Part shown: piece by piece, positions 7,953-16,774 of the stretch | How positions within the stretch are numbered: position 1 is the first letter of the stretch | How the letters are laid out: every line of letters begins with the position of its first letter | Source: Muribaculum sp. | Lineage (GTDB): Bacteria; Bacteroidota; Bacteroidia; Bacteroidales; Muribaculaceae | DNA length: 64,000 bases | Reading direction: 5' to 3' | NCBI GenBank assembly: GCA_009775095.1 | Contig: VSOZ01000001.1 | Span: 62,001-126,000 of the forward strand | The notes under the pieces: generated by a model | What the model was told of the DNA's origin: nothing | Databases searched by the model: none | What the model saw: only the letters and a program-made list of their open reading frames with translations | Made by a program: the position numbers and the translations under genes

Positions 7953-10139
7953 ATGGAAGAAAGCAAAGAATTACAAGGGTTCTACAAGATATTCCGTGCG
8001 GTCATCTATATCTCCGTGCTGATGGAGTTCTTCGAGTATGCCATCGACCCTGCCATGCTCGACCACTGGGGTGGCATACTGATTGATATTCACGGGCGCA
8101 TCAAGCGGTGGATGATTTACAATGACGGTAATCTTGTGTACAGCAAGATTGCGACGTTCCTGCTTATCTGCATCACCTGTATCGGCACGAGGAACAAGAA
8201 GCATCTGGAGTTCGATGCCCGGAGACAGGTGTTATATCCGCTAATCAGCGGACTGTTCCTGATTGTGTTCTCCGTGTGGTTGTACCATCATCCGATGGAA
8301 ACGAGGCTCTACACGTTGCCACTAAATATCATCTTCTACATGGCGACCACGCTTGTCGGTGTGATATTGGTACATATCGCACTGGATAACATCTCGAAGT
8401 TCATAAAGGAGGGACTGGGTAAAGACCGGTTCAACTTCGAGAATGAAAGTTTCGAGCAGAGCGAAGAGAAGGTTGAGAACCAGTATAGCGTGAATATACC
8501 GATGCGGTACTATTACAAAGGTAAATTTCGCAAGGGATGGGTGTCGATAAGCAACTGTTTCAGAGGAACATGGGTAGTCGGAACTCCGGGCAGCGGTAAG
8601 ACGTTCAGCATCATAGAACCGTTCATCCGCCAACATAGTGCCAAGGGCTTTGCGATGGTGGTCTATGACTACAAATTTCCGACACTTGCCACTAAACTTT
8701 ACTATCATTACAAGAAAAACCAGAAGCTCGGCAAAGTGCCAAAAGGATGTAAGTTCAACATCATCAACTTCGTGGATGTGGAGTACAGCAAACGGGTGAA
8801 CCCCATTCAGGCAAAGTACATCAATAATCTTGCGGCGGCAAGCGAAACGGCGGAAACCCTGTTGGAATCCCTGCAGAAAGGCAAGAAAGAGGGAGGCGGA
8901 GGCAGTGACCAGTTCTTTCAGACTTCTGCCGTGAACTTTCTTGCCGCCTGTATCTACTTTTTCGTGAACTACGAGCGGGAACCCTACGATGCAAACGGAA
9001 AGAAACTGTATGCGGAGAAACGGCAAGATCCGCAGACGAAGTTCTGGAAGCCGACGGGTGTCGTTCGTGACCGTGAGGGTGGCAGCATCGTGGAACCTGC
9101 CTATTGGCTGGGAAAATACTCGGATATGCCGCATATCCTTTCATTTCTCAATGAGAGCTACCAGACTATTTTTGAGGTACTGGAGACGGACAACGAGGTC
9201 GCGCCGTTGCTCGGCCCGTTCCAGACGGCCTTCAAGAACAAGGCGATGGAGCAGTTGGAAGGTATGATAGGTACGCTGCGTGTCTATACCAGCCGTTTGG
9301 CCACCAAAGAATCCTACTGGATATTCCACAAGGATGGGGACGACTTCGACCTGAAAGTTAGTGACCCCAAGTCACCCAGTTATCTGCTGATAGCCAACGA
9401 TCCGGAAATGGAAAGTATCATCGGAGCGTTGAACGCTCTGATATTGAACCGTCTCGTTACCCGTGTGAACACCGGGCAGGGGAAGAATATTCCGGTCAGC
9501 ATCATCGTGGATGAGCTGCCGACACTGTATTTCCACAAGATAGACCGACTGATAGGTACGGCGAGAAGCAACAAGGTAAGCGTGACATTGGGTTTTCAGG
9601 AGTTGCCGCAGTTGGAGGCTGACTACGGAAAAGTGGGAATGCAAAAAATCATCACGACGGTGGGTAACGTGGTGAGCGGTTCGGCTCGCTCGAAAGAGAC
9701 ATTGGAATGGCTGTCGAATGACATTTTCGGTAAAGTGGTACAAGTTAAGAAAGGTGTAACCATCGACCGGGACAAAACGAGTATCAATCTCAATGAGAAC
9801 ATGGACAGCCTTGTACCCGCCTCGAAAATTTCGGATATGGCGACGGGATGGATTTGCGGACAGACGGCCAGGGATTTCGTGAAGACGAAAACCGGTACGG
9901 GAGGCTCGATGAACATTCAGGAATCGGAAGAGTTCAAGACTACAAAGTTCTTCTGCAAGACGGATTTCGATATGAGGGAGATAAAAGCGGAGGAAGCGGC
10001 CTATGTACCTCTACCGAAGTTCTACACTTTCAAGTCGAGGGAGGAACGGGAACGCATCTTGTATAAAAATTTCATACAAGTCGGACAGGACGTAAAAGAC
10101 ATGATAGCGGATGTACTGAACAAGCGTGGGGCGAAATAA
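7953..10139 (+). CDS. VirD4/TraG-family conjugation coupling ATPase (MobC-like)
   Basis: 728 aa. Several N-terminal membrane segments (within residues 15-150), then a P-loop GTPGSGKTFS near residue 210 and a Walker B-type segment SIIVDELPTLYF near residue 515, followed by SVTLGFQELPQL. This is the type IV coupling protein architecture of Bacteroidetes elements. It docks the relaxase-DNA complex to the channel and powers DNA transfer. It is the last gene of this operon and is followed by a terminator at 10143. No relaxase is present in the window. Confidence 0.9.
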   Translation: MEESKELQGFYKIFRAVIYISVLMEFFEYAIDPAMLDHWGGILIDIHGRIKRWMIYNDGNLVYSKIATFLLICITCIGTRNKKHLEFDARRQVLYPLISGLFLIVFSVWLYHHPMETRLYTLPLNIIFYMATTLVGVILVHIALDNISKFIKEGLGKDRFNFENESFEQSEEKVENQYSVNIPMRYYYKGKFRKGWVSISNCFRGTWVVGTPGSGKTFSIIEPFIRQHSAKGFAMVVYDYKFPTLATKLYYHYKKNQKLGKVPKGCKFNIINFVDVEYSKRVNPIQAKYINNLAAASETAETLLESLQKGKKEGGGGSDQFFQTSAVNFLAACIYFFVNYEREPYDANGKKLYAEKRQDPQTKFWKPTGVVRDREGGSIVEPAYWLGKYSDMPHILSFLNESYQTIFEVLETDNEVAPLLGPFQTAFKNKAMEQLEGMIGTLRVYTSRLATKESYWIFHKDGDDFDLKVSDPKSPSYLLIANDPEMESIIGALNALILNRLVTRVNTGQGKNIPVSIIVDELPTLYFHKIDRLIGTARSNKVSVTLGFQELPQLEADYGKVGMQKIITTVGNVVSGSARSKETLEWLSNDIFGKVVQVKKGVTIDRDKTSINLNENMDSLVPASKISDMATGWICGQTARDFVKTKTGTGGSMNIQESEEFKTTKFFCKTDFDMREIKAEEAAYVPLPKFYTFKSREERERILYKNFIQVGQDVKDMIADVLNKRGAK

Positions 10140-10142
10140 ATC

Positions 10143-10182
10143 AAAATCCCTGCAATAATTTCGTGGTTATTGCAGGGATTTT
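10143..10182 (+). terminator. Intrinsic terminator of the tra operon
   Basis: Perfect 16-bp inverted repeat (10143-10158 and 10167-10182) with an 8-base loop, followed by a T run. It is 3 bases after the coupling-protein stop codon. The flanking A/T runs allow it to act in both directions, so it may also end the opposing gene at 10247. Confidence 0.92.
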
Positions 10183-10246
10183 TATATTCAATTTCAGTTA
10201 CCCAAAATCTTGTGGGCATAAAGCCGGTTTTGCGGACGTAAATGAA

Positions 10247-11461
10247 TTATCTGACAGTTTCCGATTGGGAATCATTTTCGGACAGCAAATTCTGTAATTT
10301 GTCGATGTCCGGTAGAGTCTTGCGTAGATTTTCAGGCATTTCTTGGGCTGTGCGATATGTCGCCACGCCCATAGGCTTATCATAGTCGCGCACCATGATT
10401 TCGACAAATTGGCGGTTAGCATCCTGACACAAGACGATACCGATTGAAGGGTTCTCGTGCGGTTTCTTGTCGGTCATATCATATACAGTCAGATAGCCAC
10501 TAAGCTGTCCGAGATAATTCGGACGGAACTTGCCCCGTTTCAGCTCGACGATTACGCTGGCATTCAGCTCCCTGTTGAAGAATACAAGGTCGGCAAACAT
10601 TTCCTCTCCGGCAACTATCAGGCGATGCTGACTGTCGATAAAAGTGAAGTCGTTTCCAAAACGGAGGATGAATTGCTTGATGTTGGCTACGATTTGGTTT
10701 TCGATGACCTTTTCGTTCCAGTCCTGTTCACGTTCTCCCACATTCTCCAAATTAACCATTTCGAGCATATACTCATCCTTGAACGCCAATGCCGCTTTTA
10801 CGGCATAAGTGGCTTCGGGCAGCACTTGAAGGAAGTTGCTTGGCAAAGAGCCGCGATTTGAATAGATGTCTTCTTTCAAGTAATTTTTGAGAGAGGACAA
10901 TGACCACGCATTTTGAGCGGCACAATGGATATAGAACAACCGTTCCGCGATGTCTTTTGAACGGGTCAGGATTTCGATATGATGCGAAAAGCTGATCTTG
11001 ACAAAATCGTCCCAAGTAAATTCGGTATTGAACGGTTGCCCGATGAGTTGCAGCAGGAGATGCTCGTCAATATCTAATTCGTCCAACAGCGTTGGACGAA
11101 TTAGATCCGTACCCTTTTTCGACGAATGGTTTTCCAATTCGCCCAACACTGTTGGACGAATTAAGAATGTCCTCCATTCTTCATAGAATGAGCGCATCCG
11201 TTTCAACCCCGATTCAGAAAAGCCGTGCAGACCGGGCAACTCCCGTTGAAGGAGCTTTGATATGGTAGGCAATGCTTTAGTACCCCAACAGCCGATGCGG
11301 GAATTTTCAGACACGAATTTACCCACTCCAAAATACAACGAGAGAGTTTCTTTGTTGACTGCAGCCGCACTTCTATACCGGCAGCGTTCGATGGCATGTT
11401 TGATTATCTCTACTGCCTCTGCATATTGTGTATAATCCGATGGGATAACCTGTTGTTCCAT
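10247..11461 (-). CDS. DUF1016 / PDDEXK nuclease domain protein (YhcG-like)
   Basis: 404 aa. The N-terminal DUF1016 domain is recognisable (YFGVGKFVSENSRIGCWG, LPGLHGFSESGLKRMRSFYEEW), and the C-terminal half carries the PDDEXK-type nuclease core: FGNDFTFIDSQHRL, then ADLVFFNRELNASVIVELKRGKF. Between them two near-identical peptides (LIRPTVLGELE and LIRPTLLDELD, 20 residues apart) correspond to DNA palindromes listed separately. DUF1016 proteins are linked to mobile-element and genome-defence settings. A TACCTTTG -7 box reads toward the gene at 11488-11481. Confidence 0.88.
   Translation of the reverse strand: MEQQVIPSDYTQYAEAVEIIKHAIERCRYRSAAAVNKETLSLYFGVGKFVSENSRIGCWGTKALPTISKLLQRELPGLHGFSESGLKRMRSFYEEWRTFLIRPTVLGELENHSSKKGTDLIRPTLLDELDIDEHLLLQLIGQPFNTEFTWDDFVKISFSHHIEILTRSKDIAERLFYIHCAAQNAWSLSSLKNYLKEDIYSNRGSLPSNFLQVLPEATYAVKAALAFKDEYMLEMVNLENVGEREQDWNEKVIENQIVANIKQFILRFGNDFTFIDSQHRLIVAGEEMFADLVFFNRELNASVIVELKRGKFRPNYLGQLSGYLTVYDMTDKKPHENPSIGIVLCQDANRQFVEIMVRDYDKPMGVATYRTAQEMPENLRKTLPDIDKLQNLLSENDSQSETVR
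11072..11106. repeat. Perfect 35-bp palindrome inside the DUF1016 gene
   Basis: 16-bp arms (11072-11087 and 11091-11106) with a 3-base centre, perfectly complementary. It encodes part of LIRPTLLDELDI in frame. A second, related palindrome lies 60 bp away. Confidence 0.95.
11136..11162. repeat. Second palindrome inside the DUF1016 gene
   Basis: 12-bp arms (11136-11147 and 11151-11162) with a 3-base centre and one mismatch. The core matches the palindrome at 11072-11106; the two are spaced exactly 60 bp apart, so the reading frame and encoded peptide are repeated (LIRPTVLGELE). Confidence 0.93.
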
Positions 11462-11829
11462 ATATATACATTTTGTGCCGCAAAGGTACGAAAAAATACA
11501 GGAGATACAGGACGGAATGTCAACATATTATGGTGCCGCGTGGGTATTATTCCGTATTTTTCGTATTCCGGTGTCCGTATCAGACTCGTCTTTGCCAAGT
11601 GGCAAGGGCGGCAACATTTACCGAAGGAACTACAAGGGGGATATTGGAAATGACGGAGCCGGACAATCCCACAAGCCGTAACCAGATGTATGTAACGGTA
11701 AAAGTGGAACAAGAATTTCAAAAGTAAGTTTATAATAGGATATTGCGGCTTGGACGCATCCAACCTCATACAAACAACACTGCCCGCGTGAAAATGAGGG
11801 CAGTGTTATTTATATGGTAGTTCACTTAT
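11462..11829. other. Intergenic region with a possible tiny + strand ORF
   Basis: No convincing gene. A 25-codon + strand ORF (11650-11727, starting MTEPDNPTSRNQ) is followed by a hairpin at 11776-11807, so a short + strand transcript is possible but unsupported by a clear promoter. The promoter of the DUF1016 gene lies at the left edge. Confidence 0.4.
11776..11807. terminator. Probable bidirectional terminator
   Basis: 10-bp perfect arms (11776-11785 and 11798-11807) with a 12-base loop. A- and T-rich flanks follow on each side. It lies downstream of the - strand gene at 11830-12204 and of any + strand transcript from 11650. Confidence 0.7.
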
Positions 11830-12204
11830 TTAGGCTCGTGTACCGCTTAAAAGTTCGGCAAGTTGCCGGTCGCAGAATTTATCGTATTCCTCTTTGTCTG
11901 TACCGCTTTCGACGGCTCGGTCAATGACATCGCCCAACTCGTCGAAGCATACTTCCTCATTGACGCACTCCGCACCGTTCTCTTTCAGTAGATATACTTC
12001 ATAATAATCGGAGCCGTTGAGAGCGATAACGACATATCCGGCGTGTAACCGTCCGTTTACTTTGATCCGCAGTGCCGGCAATTCCCGGAATACCGTAGCG
12101 ACAAACTCGCCGATTCCCCACGACATGAGAATGGGCATGGGTGTAAGTGATACCAACTGTTCTTTGATGGTCTGTGCAATGTGCATTACATACTCTTTGT
12201 TCAT
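11830..12204 (-). CDS. Hypothetical ICE accessory protein
   Basis: About 124 aa from the ATG at 12204 (MNKEYVMHIAQT). An upstream ATG at 12249 would overlap the preceding gene and is less likely. No signal peptide. The middle part (LHAGYVVIALNGSDYYEVYLLKE) looks like a small alpha/beta fold. It is the last of three small genes after parB on the same strand. Family not recognised. Confidence 0.6.
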   Translation of the reverse strand: MNKEYVMHIAQTIKEQLVSLTPMPILMSWGIGEFVATVFRELPALRIKVNGRLHAGYVVIALNGSDYYEVYLLKENGAECVNEEVCFDELGDVIDRAVESGTDKEEYDKFCDRQLAELLSGTRA

Positions 12205-12236
12205 GATTTTGTTGTTTAGATGATTGTTGACTTGTT

Positions 12237-12509
12237 TTAGTTGAACCATTCGGGGTTATCCTCTTTTAATTCCGTGATGAGTTCATCGTCCGGTAATTTG
12301 AGGGTCTTCGCATCGGTAAAAAAGAAAACCTCGTCATATATTTGTTCGGCTTCCTTACTTGCAAAACCTTCGTTTTCGTCCTCGAAACTGCCCGGATGAA
12401 GTGCATCGAGCAGAGCGGTAGAGCCGATAAGTAGTTCTTCACCTTCGTTGGATTTCACGATACGGCAGATGTAGATATTGCCGTCAAATTGTAGTTCTTT
12501 CGTTTTCAT
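12237..12509 (-). CDS. Hypothetical small acidic ICE protein
   Basis: 90 aa, acidic, cytoplasmic, rich in E and D, with the segment EGFASKEAEQIYDEVFFFTD. It is 7 bases downstream of the 91-aa gene and 32 bases upstream of the 124-aa gene, so it belongs to the same transcript. No function can be assigned. Small acidic proteins of this kind can be anti-restriction or regulatory factors, but nothing here shows it. Confidence 0.6.
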   Translation of the reverse strand: MKTKELQFDGNIYICRIVKSNEGEELLIGSTALLDALHPGSFEDENEGFASKEAEQIYDEVFFFTDAKTLKLPDDELITELKEDNPEWFN

Positions 12510-12516
12510 ACGTCTG

Positions 12517-12792
12517 TTATCTTAATGGGATGTGTTTCCCGTGAACCTTGAGGTATTCCATGATGCACTTCGCTTCCTCGTGCGATGCACGGTTGCGGTC
12601 ATCGTAGTTGCGTGTCTCGTCCGCCATGACCACGATACACTCCTTGACCAGTCGGTAAAGGCTTTGCTGCAGTGTGGGGTGCATTTCGGGGATAGCGGCT
12701 GCAAACCGTTTGGGGTTGAAGCCGTAATCGTTCACTGCTCTTTCCCAGTCTTTGGCGAGCTGGTACTCCTTGCTTTCCTTGATATTGTCCAT
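12517..12792 (-). CDS. Hypothetical small ICE protein
   Basis: 91 aa from the ATG at 12792 (MDNIKESKEYQLAK). An upstream ATG at 12882 in the same frame falls inside the leader hairpin and is rejected. Helical and charged, no signal peptide or membrane segment. It heads a three-gene group and is preceded by leader module A. Confidence 0.65.
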   Translation of the reverse strand: MDNIKESKEYQLAKDWERAVNDYGFNPKRFAAAIPEMHPTLQQSLYRLVKECIVVMADETRNYDDRNRASHEEAKCIMEYLKVHGKHIPLR

Positions 12793-13030
12793 AATCTTGA
12801 ATTTTAATGATTTGTTTTTTTCTTCCCTCCGTTCGATTCCTTTCTGTCGGAACCGCTTTGGGATTTTATGGATGCGGTACACGGTTGTCGGTACAGCTTC
12901 ATACGGAAGGCTTTTCCTGTCAATTACTCTTTCTGAGGAAAGGAAGAATTTGCAGGAAATTCACTTTAAGCCGCCGGATCAAGCGCGACGGCCGACCTTT
13001 GCATCTGATAAAACCAAACCGGGACGGACT
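12793..13030 (-). promoter_or_regulatory. Leader module A (hairpin plus GGGAAG tract)
   Basis: On the - strand a 7-bp stem (12855-12849 with 12840-12834, one G-U pair) is followed by GGAGGGAAG and an A run, then the start codon at 12792. The upstream part (about 12920-13030) is clearly homologous to the leader at 15100-15210. A degenerate + strand -7 box (GACCTTTG, 12994-13001) lies at its far end. The rest of the gap to 13237 holds no gene. Confidence 0.6.
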
Positions 13031-13237
13031 GACAGGGAATGAAGCCGGGGAAACGTTATAAAAGGGAAGTTGAAAATGGTAAAAAAGAGAGGGAACGGAC
13101 GTTATGAATGGAGGAAGGGCGGGTGGTGACGGGTTCGTCAGAAAGTTAAAAGAGGTACTTGGGTCCTTTGTCCGGAGCATACAAAAATGAATAGAGGGCG
13201 GATTTCTCCCTCCCCCTATCCGTTATGACAACATTTG

Positions 13238-14974
13238 TCAGGCAGCTATTTCTTCCGCTTGCGGTTCGGTCTGTGCTTCCGCTTCGGGTTGCGGTTCATC
13301 GGGTTGTTCCGCTTCCTGCGTGGCTTGTTCCTGCAAAGCGGCTTTCTTTTCCTCGATGCGTTGGTGTCGCTTTTCGTACACTCCATTATATCCGTCTTGG
13401 ATATTGGCAAGTTCTTCGGGCATATGCTTTTGGGCGAAGTCAAGCAACAGGGAGGCAGTGACGTTGTTGCCGAATGCGTCTTTGAAATTGGCAATCAGAT
13501 AATCCCTGCGGATAACGGCTTTCTGCTTGGCGGTAAGGTTCTCGATGATGCGCATTTTGTCCTCGCTCGTAAGGTAGTAATAAGAGCCTTTATCTTCAAT
13601 GCCTACCTCATTGAAATGCTCTTTGCGGAGTGAGGAGAGCAGGAAGAAATACACCATTTTCTCCTCGTCCTGTCCAAATTTGCGTTCTGACATATCGACC
13701 TCTAAAATCCGCTTTTTGGTGTCTTCAACGGTCTTTTCGAGGGCAATCTCCTTGTTGCGTTTGTCCTGCTTTTCCAACTTCTCGATAGGTGAAAGCGGCA
13801 TTTCGGTTGCCGTACCGTTTGCGGTGGTAGCGGTATTTGCAACATAGCACAGTGTAATGTCGTTGCTCTCGATACGGAGATAGAGGGAGATTTCTCCTGC
13901 TTCGCTTCGGGTGCGGATTGCTTCGCATTTCTCGGTGTAGCCGTTCAATTTCTGCTCGTAATCCTTTTCTGCTTCCTCGTATTCCTCGGTGGTATCGTAA
14001 TCCTCTTTTTGAGGAGCTTGGGGGCATTCGGGGTATTTCGTTGCATAGGTTTTAAGGCTTTCCACCTCGTAGCCCATAGCGGTAAGTCGGTCGATGACGG
14101 CTTCATTGTAATTGTAGCTTTCGTGGCAGAGGGGAACGGCAGGGTGCTGTTCCATGAGCCGCATAGCCTTTTCGGTAAGGTGCGATGTGTTCATTTCCAC
14201 CAAGCAAGCACGGTTGGCGCAATTTCCGCAACTACCCTCACAGAATAACATCATGTTATTGGTATTGTGGGGACATGAAAGACAAAGGGTTTTGTCAAAT
14301 GAATAGCGATTGAGGTCTGCGGTATATTGCCGTTCGATGCTCTGTGCCACCTCGGAGGCTTTCATGCCTCGCCAACTATTGTACTGCACTCCCTCTTTCA
14401 GATGTTGGTCGTACACCTCACGCTGTATCTCTTCCCCATAACGGCAGATTTCACTTGCCACACTGATTGTGATTTCGTCCTGCTCCAACAGCAAGGCGAT
14501 TTCGGGTATCAAGGAAACGAATTTAAGTCGTGTACGGATATACGCTTCCGTCTTGCCGAACTGCACGGTCAAGGATTGGACATCGTGGCGACCGCTGTCT
14601 ATGAGTTTTTGGTAGGCGTTGGCTTCCTCAATCGGGGTAACATCCTTGCGATGCAGGTTCTCGGTGATTGCCATTTCCTCGGCTGTCTCGTCGGAAATTT
14701 CCATGACGGTAGCCGGAATTTCCGTCAATTCAGCCATGAGGGAAGCACGGTATCTGCGTTCTCCAAAGACAATCTCGAAACGGTTGTCCGCAATGGGGCG
14801 CACACCGATAGGCTGAAGCACTCCCTGCTGACGGATACTCTCGGCAAGTTCCGCAAGGCTTGTCTCGTCAAAGTTCTTGCGTGGGTTGTAGTTACTTGGC
14901 TGAATGTTTGCCAATGCTACCGATGTGATGTTCTTCTCTACTGCTTGGGCTGCTGCTGTTGTTGCCATAATCAT
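13238..14974 (-). CDS. parB: ParB/RepB/Spo0J-family partition protein
   Basis: 578 aa. N-terminal ParB domain with LANIQPSNYNPRKNFDE, FGERRYRASLMA and MAITENLHRKDVTPIEEANAY, followed by a helix-turn-helix region (SLTVQFGKTEAYIRTRLKFV). A cysteine-rich cluster (CLSCPHN ... CEGSCGNCANRAC, about residues 232-258) suggests a zinc-binding module, an extension beyond ordinary ParB, and the C-terminus is a Q/E/P-rich tail. It may act in partition or as a regulator. Start at 14974 or the second ATG at 14968. It follows parA and an RHH gene on the same strand. Confidence 0.88.
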   Translation of the reverse strand: MIMATTAAAQAVEKNITSVALANIQPSNYNPRKNFDETSLAELAESIRQQGVLQPIGVRPIADNRFEIVFGERRYRASLMAELTEIPATVMEISDETAEEMAITENLHRKDVTPIEEANAYQKLIDSGRHDVQSLTVQFGKTEAYIRTRLKFVSLIPEIALLLEQDEITISVASEICRYGEEIQREVYDQHLKEGVQYNSWRGMKASEVAQSIERQYTADLNRYSFDKTLCLSCPHNTNNMMLFCEGSCGNCANRACLVEMNTSHLTEKAMRLMEQHPAVPLCHESYNYNEAVIDRLTAMGYEVESLKTYATKYPECPQAPQKEDYDTTEEYEEAEKDYEQKLNGYTEKCEAIRTRSEAGEISLYLRIESNDITLCYVANTATTANGTATEMPLSPIEKLEKQDKRNKEIALEKTVEDTKKRILEVDMSERKFGQDEEKMVYFFLLSSLRKEHFNEVGIEDKGSYYYLTSEDKMRIIENLTAKQKAVIRRDYLIANFKDAFGNNVTASLLLDFAQKHMPEELANIQDGYNGVYEKRHQRIEEKKAALQEQATQEAEQPDEPQPEAEAQTEPQAEEIAA

Positions 14975-15250
14975 AAAATTTAATTGTTATTGAATTGATT
15001 TTCTTTTTTATCCCTCTTTTCGGTTCTTTTTTCTGCCTGAACCGCTTGGGATTTACAGATGCTTCAAGGGACTGACGAACAAGCTATTTTCAACGCTTTT
15101 TCCGGAAAATTACTCTTTCAAGGAAAGGAAGAATTTTACGAGAAATGCACTTCAAAGCGGTGAAATCAAGCGCGGCAGTCCAAATTTGCGTCTGGAAAAC
15201 CAACCGGCGATGGCAGGAACGAGACCGGACAAGCGGTAAGCGGAATGGAT
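14975..15250 (-). promoter_or_regulatory. Leader module B upstream of parB
   Basis: Perfect 6-bp stem CGGTTC/GAACCG (15021-15026 with 15039-15044) followed on the - strand by AGAGGGATAAAAAA and the parB start. About 110 bases at 15100-15210 align with module A (shared AATTACTCTTTC, AGGAAAGGAAGAATTT and ATCAAGCGCG). The remainder of the gap to 15401 holds no gene that I can see. Confidence 0.6.
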
Positions 15251-15401
15251 AGAAAGGGAAATGCAGCCTTGCAGCTATAAGAGGCGAATAGAACAGGTAA
15301 ACTGTCAGGGGATATAAATGGGAAAACCGCTACCTTGTGGACGTGTGTCATAAGATAGCGGTATTTGGTATAAAAGTCGATTGGGCGGCAAGCCGCCCTG
15401 G

Positions 15402-15656
15402 TTATTTCTCGTGCTTCTCCAGATATTCCTTCATCGCCTCGTTCACAATATTTCGGAGCGACATATTCTTTTCGATAGCGAGGTATTTCATCCGGGTATG
15501 GATGCTTTTGTCGATAACAAAATTGCAATGCACAGCAGGCTCTTTTTCCGTTTTGACCGGTGCAGGTTCTTTCTTTTGCGTGGACTTCCCGGTGGATGAC
15601 AGCAAGCCGTCCAGTCCGCTTCTCATGCCGTTTTTCAATGAATCACTTTTGCTCAT
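15402..15656 (-). CDS. Ribbon-helix-helix partner of ParA
   Basis: 84 aa. A disordered basic N-terminus is followed by a C-terminal ribbon-helix-helix pattern (CNFVIDKSIHTRMKYLAIEK then MSLRNIVNEAMKEYLEKHEK). It is 7 bases downstream of parA. RHH partners of ParA (ParG/omega type) bind operator repeats and act as centromere-binding proteins; the TAGTA palindromes upstream of parA are the obvious candidate target. Confidence 0.75.
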   Translation of the reverse strand: MSKSDSLKNGMRSGLDGLLSSTGKSTQKKEPAPVKTEKEPAVHCNFVIDKSIHTRMKYLAIEKNMSLRNIVNEAMKEYLEKHEK

Positions 15657-15663
15657 ATCGTTT

Positions 15664-16419
15664 TTACTTTAATTTCAACACTTCTTTTGCTAACTCCATG
15701 TAGTCCTTTGCCCCGTTGCTGTTCTTGTTGTATTCAAAGATGTTCAGACCCTTTATCGGAGCTTCGGCCAATGCCACATTGTCCCGGATGACGGTCTTGA
15801 ACACTTTGTCGCAGAACGATTCGCTGATGAGTTCCGCTACACTCTTGTTGAGCGTCTTGCGCTTGTCAAACTGTGTGATGACAATTCCGCCGATGTTCAG
15901 ATTCGGGTTCAAACGGGTTTTGACAATCTCGATCACATTTGTAATCTTCGCCATTCCGCGCATGGCGAGGAACTGTGCTTGTACCGGAATAATCAGAAAG
16001 TCCGCCGATGTGAGGGCGTTCAGCGTCAGCAAACCCAGCGAGGGCGGACAGTCAATCAGGATATAGTCGAATTTCCGGCTCTCAAGCAATTTTGCAATCA
16101 GGCCTTTCAGTATCAGTTCCCGTCCCGGCTCGTTGATAAGCTCGGATTCCGCCGCTGACAAATCAAGGCAGGACGGAACAACGGAAAGACCATTTCCCAG
16201 CTCGAATGCCGGTAAGGGATATTCGCCTTTCATCGCTCCGTACACCGTCTGTTCCTCTTCGATGGAGAGACCGCAGGATTCCGTGAGGTTCGCCTGACCG
16301 TCCATGTCGATGAGCAACACTCGCTTTTTTTTCTGCTGCAATGCGGCAGCAAGATTGATGGTAGTAGTCGTTTTTCCGACACCACCCTTGTGGTTCAAAA
16401 CTGCGATTATTTTTGTCAT
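15664..16419 (-). CDS. parA: ParA-family partition ATPase
   Basis: 251 aa. Deviant Walker A HKGGVGKTTT at residues 10-19, Walker A' VLLIDMDGQANLT near residue 35, Walker B YILIDCPPSLG near residue 119. It is a short ParA without an N-terminal DNA-binding domain, the form that usually needs a separate RHH partner for autoregulation, and one is encoded next to it. It stabilises the element or the excised circle by ATP-dependent positioning. Confidence 0.95.
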   Translation of the reverse strand: MTKIIAVLNHKGGVGKTTTTINLAAALQQKKKRVLLIDMDGQANLTESCGLSIEEEQTVYGAMKGEYPLPAFELGNGLSVVPSCLDLSAAESELINEPGRELILKGLIAKLLESRKFDYILIDCPPSLGLLTLNALTSADFLIIPVQAQFLAMRGMAKITNVIEIVKTRLNPNLNIGGIVITQFDKRKTLNKSVAELISESFCDKVFKTVIRDNVALAEAPIKGLNIFEYNKNSNGAKDYMELAKEVLKLK

Positions 16420-16443
16420 AATTTCATATCTTTATATCTGATA

Positions 16444-16627
16444 CAAAGATACTACTATTTTTAGTATTTACTACGATTAGTGCATACTATTTTACTACTT
16501 ATTTATATTTTAGTATTGTAGTATCTACTACTATACTAAAATACTGATTGACTAAATGTAGTTGCATTCTATCATTTCCGATGTGATATTTCCTAATATC
16601 CTACTTTACTAACCTTAGTATATACTA
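16444..16627 (-). promoter_or_regulatory. parA promoter and TAGTA/TACTA operator repeats
   Basis: A -7 box TATCTTTG reads toward parA (16451-16444), 25 bases before its start codon. Three palindromes of the same half-site lie upstream: TACTA-4-TAGTA (16453-16466), TAGTA-2-TACTA (16519-16530) and TAGTA-2-TACTA (16616-16627), with a further TTTTAGTAT/ATACTAAAA pair (16508-16541) around the second. The region to 16680 is very AT-rich and gene-free. Likely operator, centromere-like site, or both. Confidence 0.65.
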
Positions 16628-16711
16628 CATTTAGTATCGGTTGTATAACAGTAAAGTAGCCTCTTGGAGCATATAAACGGATATTGCCGCTGTCAGATCG
16701 GGGAACACAAG

Positions 16712-16751
16712 AAAAATCCCTCTGCCGGGTTCTCACAACCAAACAGAGGGA
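16712..16751 (-). terminator. Terminator of the methylase/helicase gene
   Basis: 8-bp arms (16717-16724 and 16744-16751) followed on the - strand by a T run, 24 bases after the stop codon of the large gene. Confidence 0.75.
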
Positions 16752-16774
16752 AAAGGCTAAGATATGAGTATGGT

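Noticed and set aside
13235..13633. 132-codon + strand ORF opposite parB
   Set aside because: Antisense to a well-supported ParB with clear motifs; sequence has the composition of a reverse-strand shadow.
16444..16680. TAGTA repeats as a CRISPR-like array
   Set aside because: Repeats are 5-base palindromic half-sites with irregular spacing and no constant spacer length; no cas genes nearby.
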